A stretch of DNA of 64,000 nucleotides from Chromohalobacter canadensis (GTDB taxonomy: Bacteria; Pseudomonadota; Gammaproteobacteria; Pseudomonadales; Halomonadaceae). The notes under the pieces were generated by a model that was not told the DNA's origin, made no database searches, and saw nothing but the letters and a program-made list of their open reading frames with translations. Both the position numbers and the translations under genes were made by a program. Positions 46,433 through 56,892 of the stretch are shown here, in pieces. The DNA is taken from positions 186,001-250,000 of the forward strand of contig NZ_JAJQJH010000003.1 in NCBI RefSeq assembly GCF_029544075.1, given 5' to 3'. How positions within the stretch are numbered: the stretch's first letter is position 1; each line of letters starts with the position of its first letter.

Positions 46433-47933
46433 CCTTCGCCAAGGGTTGGAAGCGCCGCAATTCCAGCAAACGGTACCCGGTGTAATTCCCCAGCAGCAGA
46501 ATCATGGCCATGAGAATCAGCTGTACGCCCAGGAAGTTGAAGGTGATGTGGCGTACCCAGGGATTGTTCATGGCCAGGTAGGCCAGCACGGCGGTCAGCA
46601 GGCTGCCGAACCCTTGCTTGAGGACTTCCCTGGGACCTTCTTCCTCCCACAGGATCGACATCCGTTCGATAGTCCACGAGAGGATGATCATCGGGAAGAA
46701 GGTGATGGTCAGTCCCGCATTGAGACCGAAGCGATAGGCCATGACAGAGAATAACGAAATGATGGCGATGACCGTGATGATCACCGCCGACACTCGCGCC
46801 ACCAGTAATAGATTGAGCCGCGATAGATAGCTGCGAATCACCAGACCCACGGCGACGACCAGCAGGAAACCGACCAGGCCGGTGATCAAGGTCGTCTGGA
46901 TGAAGGCCAGCGCGATCAATACCGGCATGAAGGTGCCCGATGTCTCGAGTCCCACGAGCACACGAAGCAGCACGACGACCAGCGCGCCGATGGGGATCAG
47001 CAGGATCGTCTTGAAGAGCGCTTGTTCCTCGATGGGCAAGCTGTGAATGGAGAAGTTGAGCAGGGTATCGTCGGCGAACTGGTTGCGTACCGCGACCGAT
47101 GCCGGCTCGTTATGGCGCAGCATCGAGAAACTCACATGAGAGTCACTGCCCCCTTGGACTTCGAGCACAGCATTGCCTTGGGCTTCCCACAGCAGCAGAT
47201 TCTTCGGCTTGCCTTGTTCTCCCGTCCGAGGGTTGATCAGTACCCATTTGTCGTTTTCGAACACTTGCAGCCACGAGGTTAGCGCCTGTCGGCGACGGCC
47301 GTCTTCCAGCGTCAAGCCATTGACGATGCGCGCATGAACGTTGGCTTGATTGAGCAGGCGCGTCAGCAAGACAGGGCGCTCGTATTGCGAGAGCAGGAGT
47401 CGGGCGTTTTCTCCCTGGCGTTGATCGGTGAATTCCTTGATCAACTCACGCGTGAACGTGAAGGCATCTGCGGAACGCGTATGTGCCTGATCGATTACTT
47501 CCCGCGCCGCCGTGTCGTAGGGGCGTGCCCAAGCAATATCTTGTTGTAGCGCCGGTGGGGCCGCCAAGAAGGCCTCTTCGCCCTTGGTCACCAGGAATTG
47601 CGCAGAATAGTAAAGCTGTTGCGGCCCATTGGCCTGGCGAATCGCCCATTGTGCATGACGTGCATTGTCGTCGCGTAGATACGACAGCCCATAACCTGAG
47701 GAGGCAGTATTTTCGGTCAGTAGACGAAAGCCCGGTTGATTGGTGGGCAGGGCAAGATCGACCCTGACGGGACCGTTGTCGGCGTCGAAATTGACCTGTG
47801 CCTCGACTTCCCATATCTGCCGTTGCTCGCCCGGCATGAAGGGCACGTCATAGTGAAAATGCCGGAAGATGGTCAAGACGATACCGATGACCAGCAATGC
47901 GCCGACCAACAGGTAAAAGGGCACTCGAGACAT
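46425..47933 (-). CDS. Inactive transglutaminase-like 7TM protein
   Basis: A 502-residue protein: an N-terminal anchor (about 6-23), a periplasmic transglutaminase-like domain (about 130-260), a linker, and seven helices at the C-terminus (about 315-490). The whole protein contains no cysteine, so the domain cannot use the Cys-His-Asp triad of true transglutaminases; the family is annotated as inactive. Middle gene of the ligase operon, suggesting it presents or senses a substrate at the membrane. Confidence 0.85.
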   Translation of the reverse strand: MSRVPFYLLVGALLVIGIVLTIFRHFHYDVPFMPGEQRQIWEVEAQVNFDADNGPVRVDLALPTNQPGFRLLTENTASSGYGLSYLRDDNARHAQWAIRQANGPQQLYYSAQFLVTKGEEAFLAAPPALQQDIAWARPYDTAAREVIDQAHTRSADAFTFTRELIKEFTDQRQGENARLLLSQYERPVLLTRLLNQANVHARIVNGLTLEDGRRRQALTSWLQVFENDKWVLINPRTGEQGKPKNLLLWEAQGNAVLEVQGGSDSHVSFSMLRHNEPASVAVRNQFADDTLLNFSIHSLPIEEQALFKTILLIPIGALVVVLLRVLVGLETSGTFMPVLIALAFIQTTLITGLVGFLLVVAVGLVIRSYLSRLNLLLVARVSAVIITVIAIISLFSVMAYRFGLNAGLTITFFPMIILSWTIERMSILWEEEGPREVLKQGFGSLLTAVLAYLAMNNPWVRHITFNFLGVQLILMAMILLLGNYTGYRLLELRRFQPLAKDD

Positions 47934-48013
47934 GCATTATCCTTGTCGACAAGGCGGCGTCGCTATGACGCCATCCACTGAAAGGTTATCGAGGTGCGCC
48001 ATGCGGCGCCGAC

Positions 48014-48850
48014 TCAGCGAGTTTCTTCCTCGCTATCGTTGTCCTGCTGATCTTTCTCGGCATCCGCTGCGCTAGCGCCGCCGGGATATTCCGGCCGGGG
48101 GTGGATATAGGATTGGCTGACGTCGATGAGCGCGATATCCATGAGAAAGCGCCGTCCCAACAGTACGGGATAGCTGAGATGTGAGCGATCGTTGAGCGTA
48201 AACTCGACACGCTGCTTGAGGGGCCCAAGTGTCATCAACAGGCTGATGACAGGGCGGCTTTCCGTCCCCGAGGCCTGGATGATCTTGACGCGCCGCGTCA
48301 CCGGCGCCTCGATCCATTCATCGCGCATGGCATCGACAACGGGTTCTTCGTCCTCGAGAGACAGCTTGAAGCGTATCCAGTCGTCGCCATCGCGCTCGAA
48401 CTCGGTGATATCGCGCGCCGACAGCGATGACGTATTGGCCCCGGAGTCGACCCGAGCCTTGAGATAAGTACCCACCGTGGGGAAGCCGACCCATTCATTG
48501 CGGCCCAGCATTTCTTTACTGGCAGTATCGCTGCGCTCGATGGGACACGTGGTCACCACGCGAGGTTCTTGACCAATATTCTCGACATCGGCGCGTAAGT
48601 GACGCAACAGCCTGCCATTAGCCCGTACATCGTCATCGATGCGCTGCGTACGTTTGGCTTGAACGCGTAACAGCTCGGTTTGAGTCGAGCAGCGTAACGC
48701 CAGGTTGTTTTCTAGGCTCTCCAAGCGTTGATTGAAAGCTGTCTCGGTCAAGCCGTCGGTGTGATGATGTGTCGCTTGTGGTACGGCGCAACCTGCGAGT
48801 GTCAGCACACCAACGCACAAAGCGGAAAGAAATAACGAGCGGGAGCGCAT
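48014..48850 (-). CDS. Retropepsin-like (Zn_protease family) lipoprotein
   Basis: A 278-residue lipoprotein: signal and lipobox LAGC (Cys21), a coiled-coil-prone stretch (34-95), then a retropepsin-like domain (about 110-250) with the Asp135-Ser-Gly-Ala active-site motif. Families of this type are labelled ATP-dependent zinc protease, although the fold is of an aspartyl protease. Start at ATG 48850, with CAGGAAG upstream. It heads the three-gene operon downstream of ectABC. Confidence 0.85.
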   Translation of the reverse strand: MRSRSLFLSALCVGVLTLAGCAVPQATHHHTDGLTETAFNQRLESLENNLALRCSTQTELLRVQAKRTQRIDDDVRANGRLLRHLRADVENIGQEPRVVTTCPIERSDTASKEMLGRNEWVGFPTVGTYLKARVDSGANTSSLSARDITEFERDGDDWIRFKLSLEDEEPVVDAMRDEWIEAPVTRRVKIIQASGTESRPVISLLMTLGPLKQRVEFTLNDRSHLSYPVLLGRRFLMDIALIDVSQSYIHPRPEYPGGASAADAEKDQQDNDSEEETR

Positions 48851-49001
48851 AGCATCTTCCTGTCGAGGGCCTTCTTGGCAACGCATTAGAAACGAAACGA
48901 GAGGGCGTGGGACTCAGGCGCCTGAACAAAATCGCGCTTGATCATACGGAGTTGGTTGCTGGGATGTCCATTATTGACACAAGATAAAACATATAATTTA
49001 A

Positions 49002-49017
49002 CATAATATATATTATG
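49002..49017. promoter_or_regulatory. Perfect 16-bp AT palindrome
   Basis: CATAATATATATTATG equals its own reverse complement, about 150 bp upstream of the retropepsin-like gene. Candidate operator or promoter core. Confidence 0.4.
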
Positions 49018-49062
49018 CGAACTCGAGGGTTTGTCTTTATGGGTACAATCACCAACACGATT

Positions 49063-49098
49063 CATCATAGTGTTGAGCGGCCCATCATAGTGTTGAGC
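49063..49098. repeat. Tandem 16-bp direct repeat, 20-bp period
   Basis: CATCATAGTGTTGAGC occurs at 49063-49078 and again at 49083-49098. The 20-bp period is about two helical turns, as for tandem regulator sites. Confidence 0.5.
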
Positions 49099-49138
49099 AG
49101 CGTCTTCGCCGGTTTCACCGCCCACTCACGCACAAAAG

Positions 49139-49165
49139 AAAACGCTGCCGGATAAGGCAGCGTTT
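49139..49165 (-). terminator. Terminator of ectABC
   Basis: AAAACGCTGCC and GGCAGCGTTTT form an 11-bp stem; the minus strand continues CTTTTG. It follows the ectC stop by about 25 bp and looks bidirectional. Confidence 0.75.
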
Positions 49166-49189
49166 TGCGGATGTACTAGACGCTAGCGC

Positions 49190-49585
49190 TTATTCGTCGA
49201 CTGGCGCGTAGGAGCCATCTTCGCGGTGCACTTCGCGGCCGGTCAAGGCAGGATTGAACACGCATGCTACGGTGATGCCTTTTTCCTTGCCACGCAGCAG
49301 GTGCTCGTCATGCTGGTCGAGCAAGTACATGTCGCCGGCCTTGATGGGATGGATCTTGCCATCGGCCAGCGTTTCGACTTCGCCTTCGCCTTCGTAGCAG
49401 AAAACCGCCTCGAAGTGATGCTTGTAATGAATGTGTGTCTCAGTGCCCGGATGAATACGGGTAATGTTGAACGAGAAGCCAACGTTATCGTTGGCCAGCA
49501 CCAGTCGCGTGCTATCCCAGTTGCCGTTATCGGCTTCAACGAAACGCTCGGTTTTGCGGCACTCTTCCAGGTTACGGACGATCAT
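49190..49585 (-). CDS. ectC: L-ectoine synthase
   Basis: A 131-residue cupin that cyclises N-gamma-acetyl-2,4-diaminobutyrate to ectoine. The expected iron ligands are Glu59 (HHFEA), Tyr87 and His95. The start is ATG 49585 ([18 protein letters not shown], the usual N-terminus); a TTG three codons earlier is not needed. Near-identical to the remembered C. salexigens EctC. Last gene of ectABC; a GC-rich hairpin in the 119-bp gap to ectB may modulate it. Confidence 0.97.
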   Translation of the reverse strand: MIVRNLEECRKTERFVEADNGNWDSTRLVLANDNVGFSFNITRIHPGTETHIHYKHHFEAVFCYEGEGEVETLADGKIHPIKAGDMYLLDQHDEHLLRGKEKGITVACVFNPALTGREVHREDGSYAPVDE

Positions 49586-49615
49586 GTAGCGCAATCCTCT
49601 ATGGTCTCAATAAAG

Positions 49616-49635
49616 GGCCCGCGATCTCGCGGGCC
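49616..49635 (-). terminator. Hairpin in the ectB-ectC gap
   Basis: GGCCCGCG (49616-49623) and CGCGGGCC (49628-49635) with a 4-nt loop; the minus strand continues CTTTATT. A weak terminator or processing stem just 30 nt before ectC. Confidence 0.5.
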
Positions 49636-49704
49636 GCATCCAATGTCCACTGTAACGCATGTGACAATGACAACTTAGTGGACTAACGAACAATGCATTC
49701 CGGC

Positions 49705-51569
<1,865 letters not shown>

Positions 51570-51602
51570 ATCCATTTTTCGCTAATGGCGAATGTGCTCG
51601 CA

Positions 51603-51631
51603 ATAATAACAGCGGCTTATGAATTGATCAA
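51603..51631 (-). promoter_or_regulatory. Proximal predicted promoter of ectABC
   Basis: Minus strand: TTGATC (complement of 51626-51631), 17-bp spacer, TATTAT (complement of 51603-51608). About 33 bp before the ectA start. Confidence 0.5.
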
Positions 51632-51670
51632 ATAAGCCATTATCGTCATGTCGCTATCACATAAACACAC

Positions 51671-51698
51671 GTTATAACCGGATATGCGTATATGACAA
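51671..51698 (-). promoter_or_regulatory. Distal predicted promoter of ectABC
   Basis: Minus strand: TTGTCA (complement of 51693-51698), 16-bp spacer, TATAAC (complement of 51671-51676), about 100 bp before ectA. AT-rich flank. Confidence 0.5.
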
Positions 51699-51802
51699 GC
51701 GCCGCTATCCTAAGCTTATGTAACCACGACTGCTCTTAGTCTAGTCAATCATGAGTCGTATGCATGCATTGCATGAAGAGGCCTCGTTGTCGGGTATCAA
51801 CG

Positions 51803-51828
51803 CAAACGGGCCACCGAGGTGGCCCGTT
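51803..51828. terminator. Terminator-like palindrome between gor and ectA
   Basis: AAACGGGCCACC (51803-51814) and GGTGGCCCGTTT (51817-51828), 12-bp arms and minimal loop, downstream of gor. T-run is short. Confidence 0.6.
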
Positions 51829-51853
51829 TGCTATCCGAAACTGCATCACATCG

Positions 51854-53218
51854 CTAGCGACGTGACAAGGAGCGCATGGTGACGAACTCTTCAGCACTCG
51901 TGGGATGAATGCCCACCGTGGCGTCAAAGTCGGTCTTGGTCAGGCGTGCGCGCACGGCGATGGCAATCCCCTGGATGAGTTCGCCGGCATCGTCGCCCAC
52001 CATGTGAGCGCCGACCACACGGTCGGTCACGTCGTCGACCACCAACTTCATCAAGCAACGTTCCTGACTGCCCGAGAGCGTGTGCTTCATGGGACGGAAG
52101 TCGGTGCGATAGATGCGCACCCCACCCTCGCACTGTTCGCGAGCTTCTTCTTCGCTCAGACCAACGGTACCGATATTGGGGTGACAAAACACGGCTGTGG
52201 CGATGTCCTGGTAATCCAAAGGCCCCGGTGTCGTATCCCCGTAATGGTGCTGAACGAGGTGCATGGCCTCGGCAAGCGCCACGGGGGTAAGCTCGGGGCC
52301 ACCGGTCACGTCGCCCAGCGCCAGGATCGATGGCTCGGAGGTCTGATAACGTTCATCAACCTTCACGGTGCCATCGGGGTTGAGCGCGATGTCCAGCTCG
52401 TCGAGCCCCAGACCGGTAAGGTTTGGACGTCGTCCGGTGGCCGCCAACACGACGTCCACTTCCAGCGTTTCGCCGTTGGTCATGCTCACACGGTAGGCAT
52501 CGCCGACCGGCTCGATATGCTCGATGGTGGTTTCGAAGTGCAGATTGACGCCCTTCTTCTGCATCTCGTCACGGGTGAACTCACGGACTTCACGGTCGAA
52601 GCCGCGCAGGAACAGCTCGCCACGGTAGACCAGGTGCGCGTCGCTACCGAGCCCGTTGAAGATACTGGCGAACTCGACTGCGATATAACCGCCGCCGAGC
52701 ACCAGGAAACGCTCTGGAAAGGTCTCCAGATCGAAGACGCGATTGGAGTCCACGGCGTGTTCCGCGCCCTTGATATCGGGAACCCAGGGCCAGCCGCCGG
52801 TCGCAACTAGAATCTTTTCGGCGGAGACCGTCTCGCCGTTGATCTCGACGCTATGAGGTCCGGTAATCCGAGCGCGACCATTGAGCAACATGACATCGGC
52901 GCCTTCGAGCAAACGCCCATAGATGCCGTTGAGACGCTTGATCTCCTCGATTTTGTTGTCGCGCAACGTAGCCCAGTCAAAGCGTGGTGCCTCGGGCAGC
53001 GTCCAGCCGAAACCGGCGCTATCCTCGAAGGCATCATGGAAATGAGCCGCATAGGAATAAAGCTTCTTGGGCACACACCCGACATTCACACAGGTGCCCC
53101 CCAGATAGCGGTCCTCGGCGATGGCGACGCGCGCCCCCGTAGCAGCCGCCGTGCGTGCGGCGCGTACTCCACCGGAGCCTGCGCCGATGACAAATAGTTC
53201 GTAATCGTACTGAGCCAC
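51854..53218 (-). CDS. gor: Glutathione-disulfide reductase
   Basis: A 454-residue FAD/NADPH enzyme regenerating glutathione. N-terminal GAGSGGVRAA binds FAD; the redox pair Cys43 and Cys48 is in GGTCVNVGC; the NADP Rossmann motif follows in the middle (LGGGYIAVEFASI); the C-terminal dimer domain ends with His (GIHPTSAEEF). Full length. Terminated ahead of ectABC on the same strand, and divergent from can. Confidence 0.95.
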   Translation of the reverse strand: MAQYDYELFVIGAGSGGVRAARTAAATGARVAIAEDRYLGGTCVNVGCVPKKLYSYAAHFHDAFEDSAGFGWTLPEAPRFDWATLRDNKIEEIKRLNGIYGRLLEGADVMLLNGRARITGPHSVEINGETVSAEKILVATGGWPWVPDIKGAEHAVDSNRVFDLETFPERFLVLGGGYIAVEFASIFNGLGSDAHLVYRGELFLRGFDREVREFTRDEMQKKGVNLHFETTIEHIEPVGDAYRVSMTNGETLEVDVVLAATGRRPNLTGLGLDELDIALNPDGTVKVDERYQTSEPSILALGDVTGGPELTPVALAEAMHLVQHHYGDTTPGPLDYQDIATAVFCHPNIGTVGLSEEEAREQCEGGVRIYRTDFRPMKHTLSGSQERCLMKLVVDDVTDRVVGAHMVGDDAGELIQGIAIAVRARLTKTDFDATVGIHPTSAEEFVTMRSLSRR

Positions 53219-53347
53219 GTCGATCTCCTGACTTTTCGATGACGCAGATGATAACAGTCCGGTGAACGCTCAGGGAGGGGCTAGATTGACGCTTGGTAGC
53301 ACAGGGGGTAAAAGTTGCTTGGATACCCCCTGCATGAAGAGATTTAC

Positions 53348-53986
53348 ATGAGCGATATCAAGAAGCTGTTGGAACAGAACCGCCAATGGGCCGCCGGCGT
53401 GCGGGAGCGTGACCCGGACTTCTTCGAGCGCTTGTCGCATCAGCAGAATCCCGATTATCTATGGATCGGCTGCTCGGACAGTCGCGTACCCGCGAACCAG
53501 ATCATCGATTTACCCCCGGGTGAAGTGTTCGTGCATCGCAACGTGGCCAACCTGCTGTACCACAATGACATGAACGCGCTATCGGTGGTGCAGTTCGCGG
53601 TTGATGTGCTGCAGGTCGAGCACATCATGGTGGTAGGCCACTATGGCTGCGGTGGCGTGCGGGCCGCAATCGCCGATGGTGACAACGGCATGATCGATTA
53701 TTGGCTGCACAGCGTACGCGAGTTATACAGCGTCAACCGCGAAGCCCTCGCGCCGCTATCGTTCGACGAAAAGGTCGATCGGATGTGCGAACTCAACGTG
53801 CGCGCACAAGTAGCCAACCTGTGCCGCACCAAGGTCGTGCAGCGTGCCTGGCAGCGGGGACAGAAGCTATCGGTGCATGGCTGGGTCTACGGCTTGACCG
53901 ATGGCTGTGTGACCGATCTTGAGTGCACGGTATCGCAACTCGACGAAGCCTCGCACATACACCGTTTCGATCGCGTCGCGCGCTGA
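53348..53986 (+). CDS. can: Beta-carbonic anhydrase
   Basis: A 212-residue enzyme. The zinc ligands and catalytic pair are Cys42, Asp44, His98 and Cys101, numbered exactly as in E. coli Can (IGCSDSR and GHYGCGGV). Start ATG 53348 with GAAGAGA; the longer frame adds 11 unsupported residues. It interconverts CO2 and bicarbonate. Divergent from gor. Confidence 0.95.
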   Translation: MSDIKKLLEQNRQWAAGVRERDPDFFERLSHQQNPDYLWIGCSDSRVPANQIIDLPPGEVFVHRNVANLLYHNDMNALSVVQFAVDVLQVEHIMVVGHYGCGGVRAAIADGDNGMIDYWLHSVRELYSVNREALAPLSFDEKVDRMCELNVRAQVANLCRTKVVQRAWQRGQKLSVHGWVYGLTDGCVTDLECTVSQLDEASHIHRFDRVAR

Positions 53987-54134
53987 TATTGACCACGAGC
54001 AGGAAGCTGCCAGGACAGTGTTATTCATCTGACGAATGGCGACCATCAAGATTTCGATTGTCGTCGTCGCACAAAGCTCTTTATGTTGAAGCTGACGATT
54101 CTCGTCGCATAACAATACACAATAGGGCTTCAAC

Positions 54135-55721
54135 ATGATCGATAAGAAGACTCTCCTGGCCTCGCTGCTGGGCGCCTCCGTTGTGCTTCCCCTACCCGCA
54201 CTGGCGCAAGATTCATCCAGCGATAGCGACCCCGTGACATTGCGTATGGCTTATGATGCCGACCCGGTGTCGTTGGACATTCATGAACAACTCTCTGGCG
54301 GCATCCTGCAGCTTTCGCATCTAACGCACGATCCCCTCGTACGCTGGACGAAAGACGTCAAGTTCGAGCCGCGCCTGGCCACCGATTGGGAACGCATCGA
54401 TGACACCACCATGCGTTTCACGCTGCGTGACGGCGTCACGTTCCACACCGGCAATGACTTCACCGCCAAGGATGTCGTGTGGACGATCAACCGTCTGAAG
54501 CGTAGTGCTGACTTCAAGGCGATCTTCGATCCCATCGCTTCGGCAACCGCTATCGACGAGCACACCGTCGAAATAAAGACGCATAAGCCCTACCCGCTCG
54601 TTCTCAACCTCGCGACCTATATCTTCCCCATGGATAGCGAGTACTACTCGGGCGAGACGGAAGACGGCGATCCCAAGGATGAAATCGTCAAGAATGGCGA
54701 TTCCTTCGCATCACGGAACTCATCGGGTACTGGCCCCTACGAGGTCGTGTCCCGCCAGCAAGGCGTCAAGATCGTTTTCGAACGCTTCGATAACTACTGG
54801 GACAAAGACTCCCCGGGCAATGTCGACCGGCTCGTGCTGACGCCAATCGGCGAGAACGCCACACGTGTATCGGCATTGCTGTCCGGAGATGTCGATTTCA
54901 TAGCGCCCGTGCCGCCCAATGATCTGGAACGCGTTAGAGCCGACAAGAATGTTGAGCTGACCACCATGTCGGGCACCCGCATCATCCTCATGCAGCTCAA
55001 CCAGAAGCGTGTGGAAGCGTTCGAGGATCCACGTGTCCGCAAGGCCTTCAACTACGCAGTCAATCAACAGGCTATCGCCGACCGGTTGATGAAAGGCTTT
55101 GCGACTCCCGCGGCGCAACTCTCGCCCAAGGGCTATGACGGTTATAACGATAGCCTGGAGCCGCGCTACGACGTCGAGAAAGCCAAGGAGCTGATGAAAG
55201 AAGCCGGCTATGAGGATGGCTTCTCGGTCTCCATGATGGCGCCCAACAACCGCTATGTGAACGACGCCAAGATCGCCCAAGCGGTGGCCACGATGTTGTC
55301 GCGCATCAATGTCGACGTGGATCTCAAAACGCTACCCAAAGCTCAGTATTGGGGGGAGTTCGACGACCGCGCCGCGGACATCATGATGATCGGCTGGCAC
55401 GCCGATACAGAGGATTCCGCCAACTTGTTCCAGTATCTCACCGAGTGCCCGGACCCCGAGACGGGAGCCGGCCAGTACAACGCGGCCAACTACTGTAACC
55501 CGGAGCTCGACGAGAAAGTGGCGCAGGCGAATGTTGAGACGGACCGCGCCAAGCGTGCCGAGATGCTGCAGGCGGTTGAGCAAGCGCTTTATGACGATGC
55601 CGCCTTCATGCCGTTGCACTGGCAGGATCTCGCTTGGGCGGCGAAGAAAAACGTCAAGCTCGAGCCCGTGGTGAACGTCATGAACTTCCCGTATCTCGGG
55701 GATCTCGTCGTCGAGCAATAA
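54135..55721 (+). CDS. Family 5 peptide-type ABC transporter binding protein
   Basis: A 528-residue DppA/OppA-type periplasmic receptor. The signal peptide (Lys-Lys, hydrophobic run, ALA) is cleaved near residue 24. The core shows FHTGNDFTAKDVVWTINRLKR and the NYCNPELDEKVAQANVETD segment of the family. Substrates could be peptides, opines or glutathione-like compounds. It is followed by permease and ATPase genes; a hairpin separates it from them. Confidence 0.9.
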   Translation: MIDKKTLLASLLGASVVLPLPALAQDSSSDSDPVTLRMAYDADPVSLDIHEQLSGGILQLSHLTHDPLVRWTKDVKFEPRLATDWERIDDTTMRFTLRDGVTFHTGNDFTAKDVVWTINRLKRSADFKAIFDPIASATAIDEHTVEIKTHKPYPLVLNLATYIFPMDSEYYSGETEDGDPKDEIVKNGDSFASRNSSGTGPYEVVSRQQGVKIVFERFDNYWDKDSPGNVDRLVLTPIGENATRVSALLSGDVDFIAPVPPNDLERVRADKNVELTTMSGTRIILMQLNQKRVEAFEDPRVRKAFNYAVNQQAIADRLMKGFATPAAQLSPKGYDGYNDSLEPRYDVEKAKELMKEAGYEDGFSVSMMAPNNRYVNDAKIAQAVATMLSRINVDVDLKTLPKAQYWGEFDDRAADIMMIGWHADTEDSANLFQYLTECPDPETGAGQYNAANYCNPELDEKVAQANVETDRAKRAEMLQAVEQALYDDAAFMPLHWQDLAWAAKKNVKLEPVVNVMNFPYLGDLVVEQ

Positions 55722-55733
55722 GAGCGCGACCAT

Positions 55734-55759
55734 GCAATGCCGCCATCGGGCGGCATTGC
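55734..55759 (+). terminator. Hairpin after the binding-protein gene
   Basis: GCAATGCCGCC (55734-55744) and GGCGGCATTGC (55749-55759) with a 4-nt loop and no strong T-run; typical partial terminator giving excess binding protein. Confidence 0.6.
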
Positions 55760-55842
55760 TCTATTCCCATCCACGATGTTTCTCCGGCCCAACCTACTCA
55801 GGATATGGGACGGAGATGCCCGTTTAACAGGACACGCCATCC

Positions 55843-56892
55843 ATGATCGCTTTTCTGATCAAGCGACTGATGCATGCCTTCGTGGTCATGTTCGTCATCA
55901 GCGTTATCAGTTTCGCCATCCAGAGCAATCTGGGCGATCCCATCCAGCAGATGGTGGGACAGTCCGTGCCGGAGAGCCAACGGGCCGAACTGCGAGAAGA
56001 GCTGGGGCTCAATGACTCCTTCCTCGTGCAGTACGGTCGCTTCGCGACCAATGCCCTGCAAGGCGACTTCGGTTACTCGTACTTTTTCAACGAGCCGACG
56101 ACAGAGGTCATCCAACGCCATTTACCGGCGACGCTAGAACTGGTGATTGCCGCAACACTCATCATCGTGGTGTTCTCGGTGCCCATCGGGGTCTACTGTG
56201 CGATACGCCCGCGATCGGCCTTGTCACGCTTTTTCATGAGCGTGTCCATCATCGGTATTTCGATCCCCGTTTTCCTGACAGCCATCATGTTGATCCAACT
56301 ATTCGCGATCGGCGTCGACTTCTCGCCGTTTCCGGCGGAGACGGGATGGGGGCAGTGGCTCAACGGTTTGCTGTCCACCGAAGGCGGAATGCCATCATAC
56401 GGTCGCGGCAATGACTTGACGCACCTCTTTGGCACCTGGGATAGCAACTTCTTCTCTCTCGATGGTCTGACGTACCTGGTGCTGCCTGCCGTTTCGTTGG
56501 CGTCGATCATGCTGCCGCTGTTCATTCGACTGATACGCGCCGAAATGCTCGAGGTTCTGCAGTCGGAATACGTCAAATTCGCCACGGCCAAGGGTATCTC
56601 GCTCAAGCGTATCTACTTCGTGCATGCCCTCAAGAACACCATGTTGCCGGTCATTACCGTCGGCGGCGTTCAGCTCGGCACTATGGTGGCTTACACGATC
56701 CTGACCGAGACCGTTTTCCAGTGGCCAGGCATGGGGCTGATGTTCCTCGAAGCCATCCAGCGCTCGGATATTCCGCTCATCGTGACCTACCTGATGATCG
56801 TTGGTTTGATCTTCGTGGTCACCAACACGCTGGTTGACCTGATCTACGGTCTGGTCAATCCGACCGTGAAACTGACAGGGAAGCCGGCATGA
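55843..56892 (+). CDS. Dipeptide-type ABC permease (DppB-like)
   Basis: A 349-residue permease with six membrane segments and the loop motif EYVKFATAKGISLKRIYFVHALKN. It overlaps the next permease by four bases (ATGA). Second gene of the dppABCDF-type operon. Confidence 0.9.
   Translation: MIAFLIKRLMHAFVVMFVISVISFAIQSNLGDPIQQMVGQSVPESQRAELREELGLNDSFLVQYGRFATNALQGDFGYSYFFNEPTTEVIQRHLPATLELVIAATLIIVVFSVPIGVYCAIRPRSALSRFFMSVSIIGISIPVFLTAIMLIQLFAIGVDFSPFPAETGWGQWLNGLLSTEGGMPSYGRGNDLTHLFGTWDSNFFSLDGLTYLVLPAVSLASIMLPLFIRLIRAEMLEVLQSEYVKFATAKGISLKRIYFVHALKNTMLPVITVGGVQLGTMVAYTILTETVFQWPGMGLMFLEAIQRSDIPLIVTYLMIVGLIFVVTNTLVDLIYGLVNPTVKLTGKPA

Larger units (their letters stand above)
48851..49189. other. 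Intergenic region between ectC and the protease gene
   Basis: No convincing gene. It holds the ectABC terminator (49139-49165), a 16-bp direct repeat (49063-49078 and 49083-49098), and a perfect AT-rich palindrome (49002-49017). A 79-codon frame across it has no coding support. Confidence 0.6.

Noticed and set aside
48886-49125. 79-codon ORF upstream of the retropepsin-like gene
   Set aside because: It runs through repeats and AT-rich promoter-like DNA, without a ribosome-binding site or coherent composition.
51905-52810. 301-codon plus-strand ORF opposite gor
   Set aside because: Antisense to a well supported glutathione reductase; low-quality protein-like composition.
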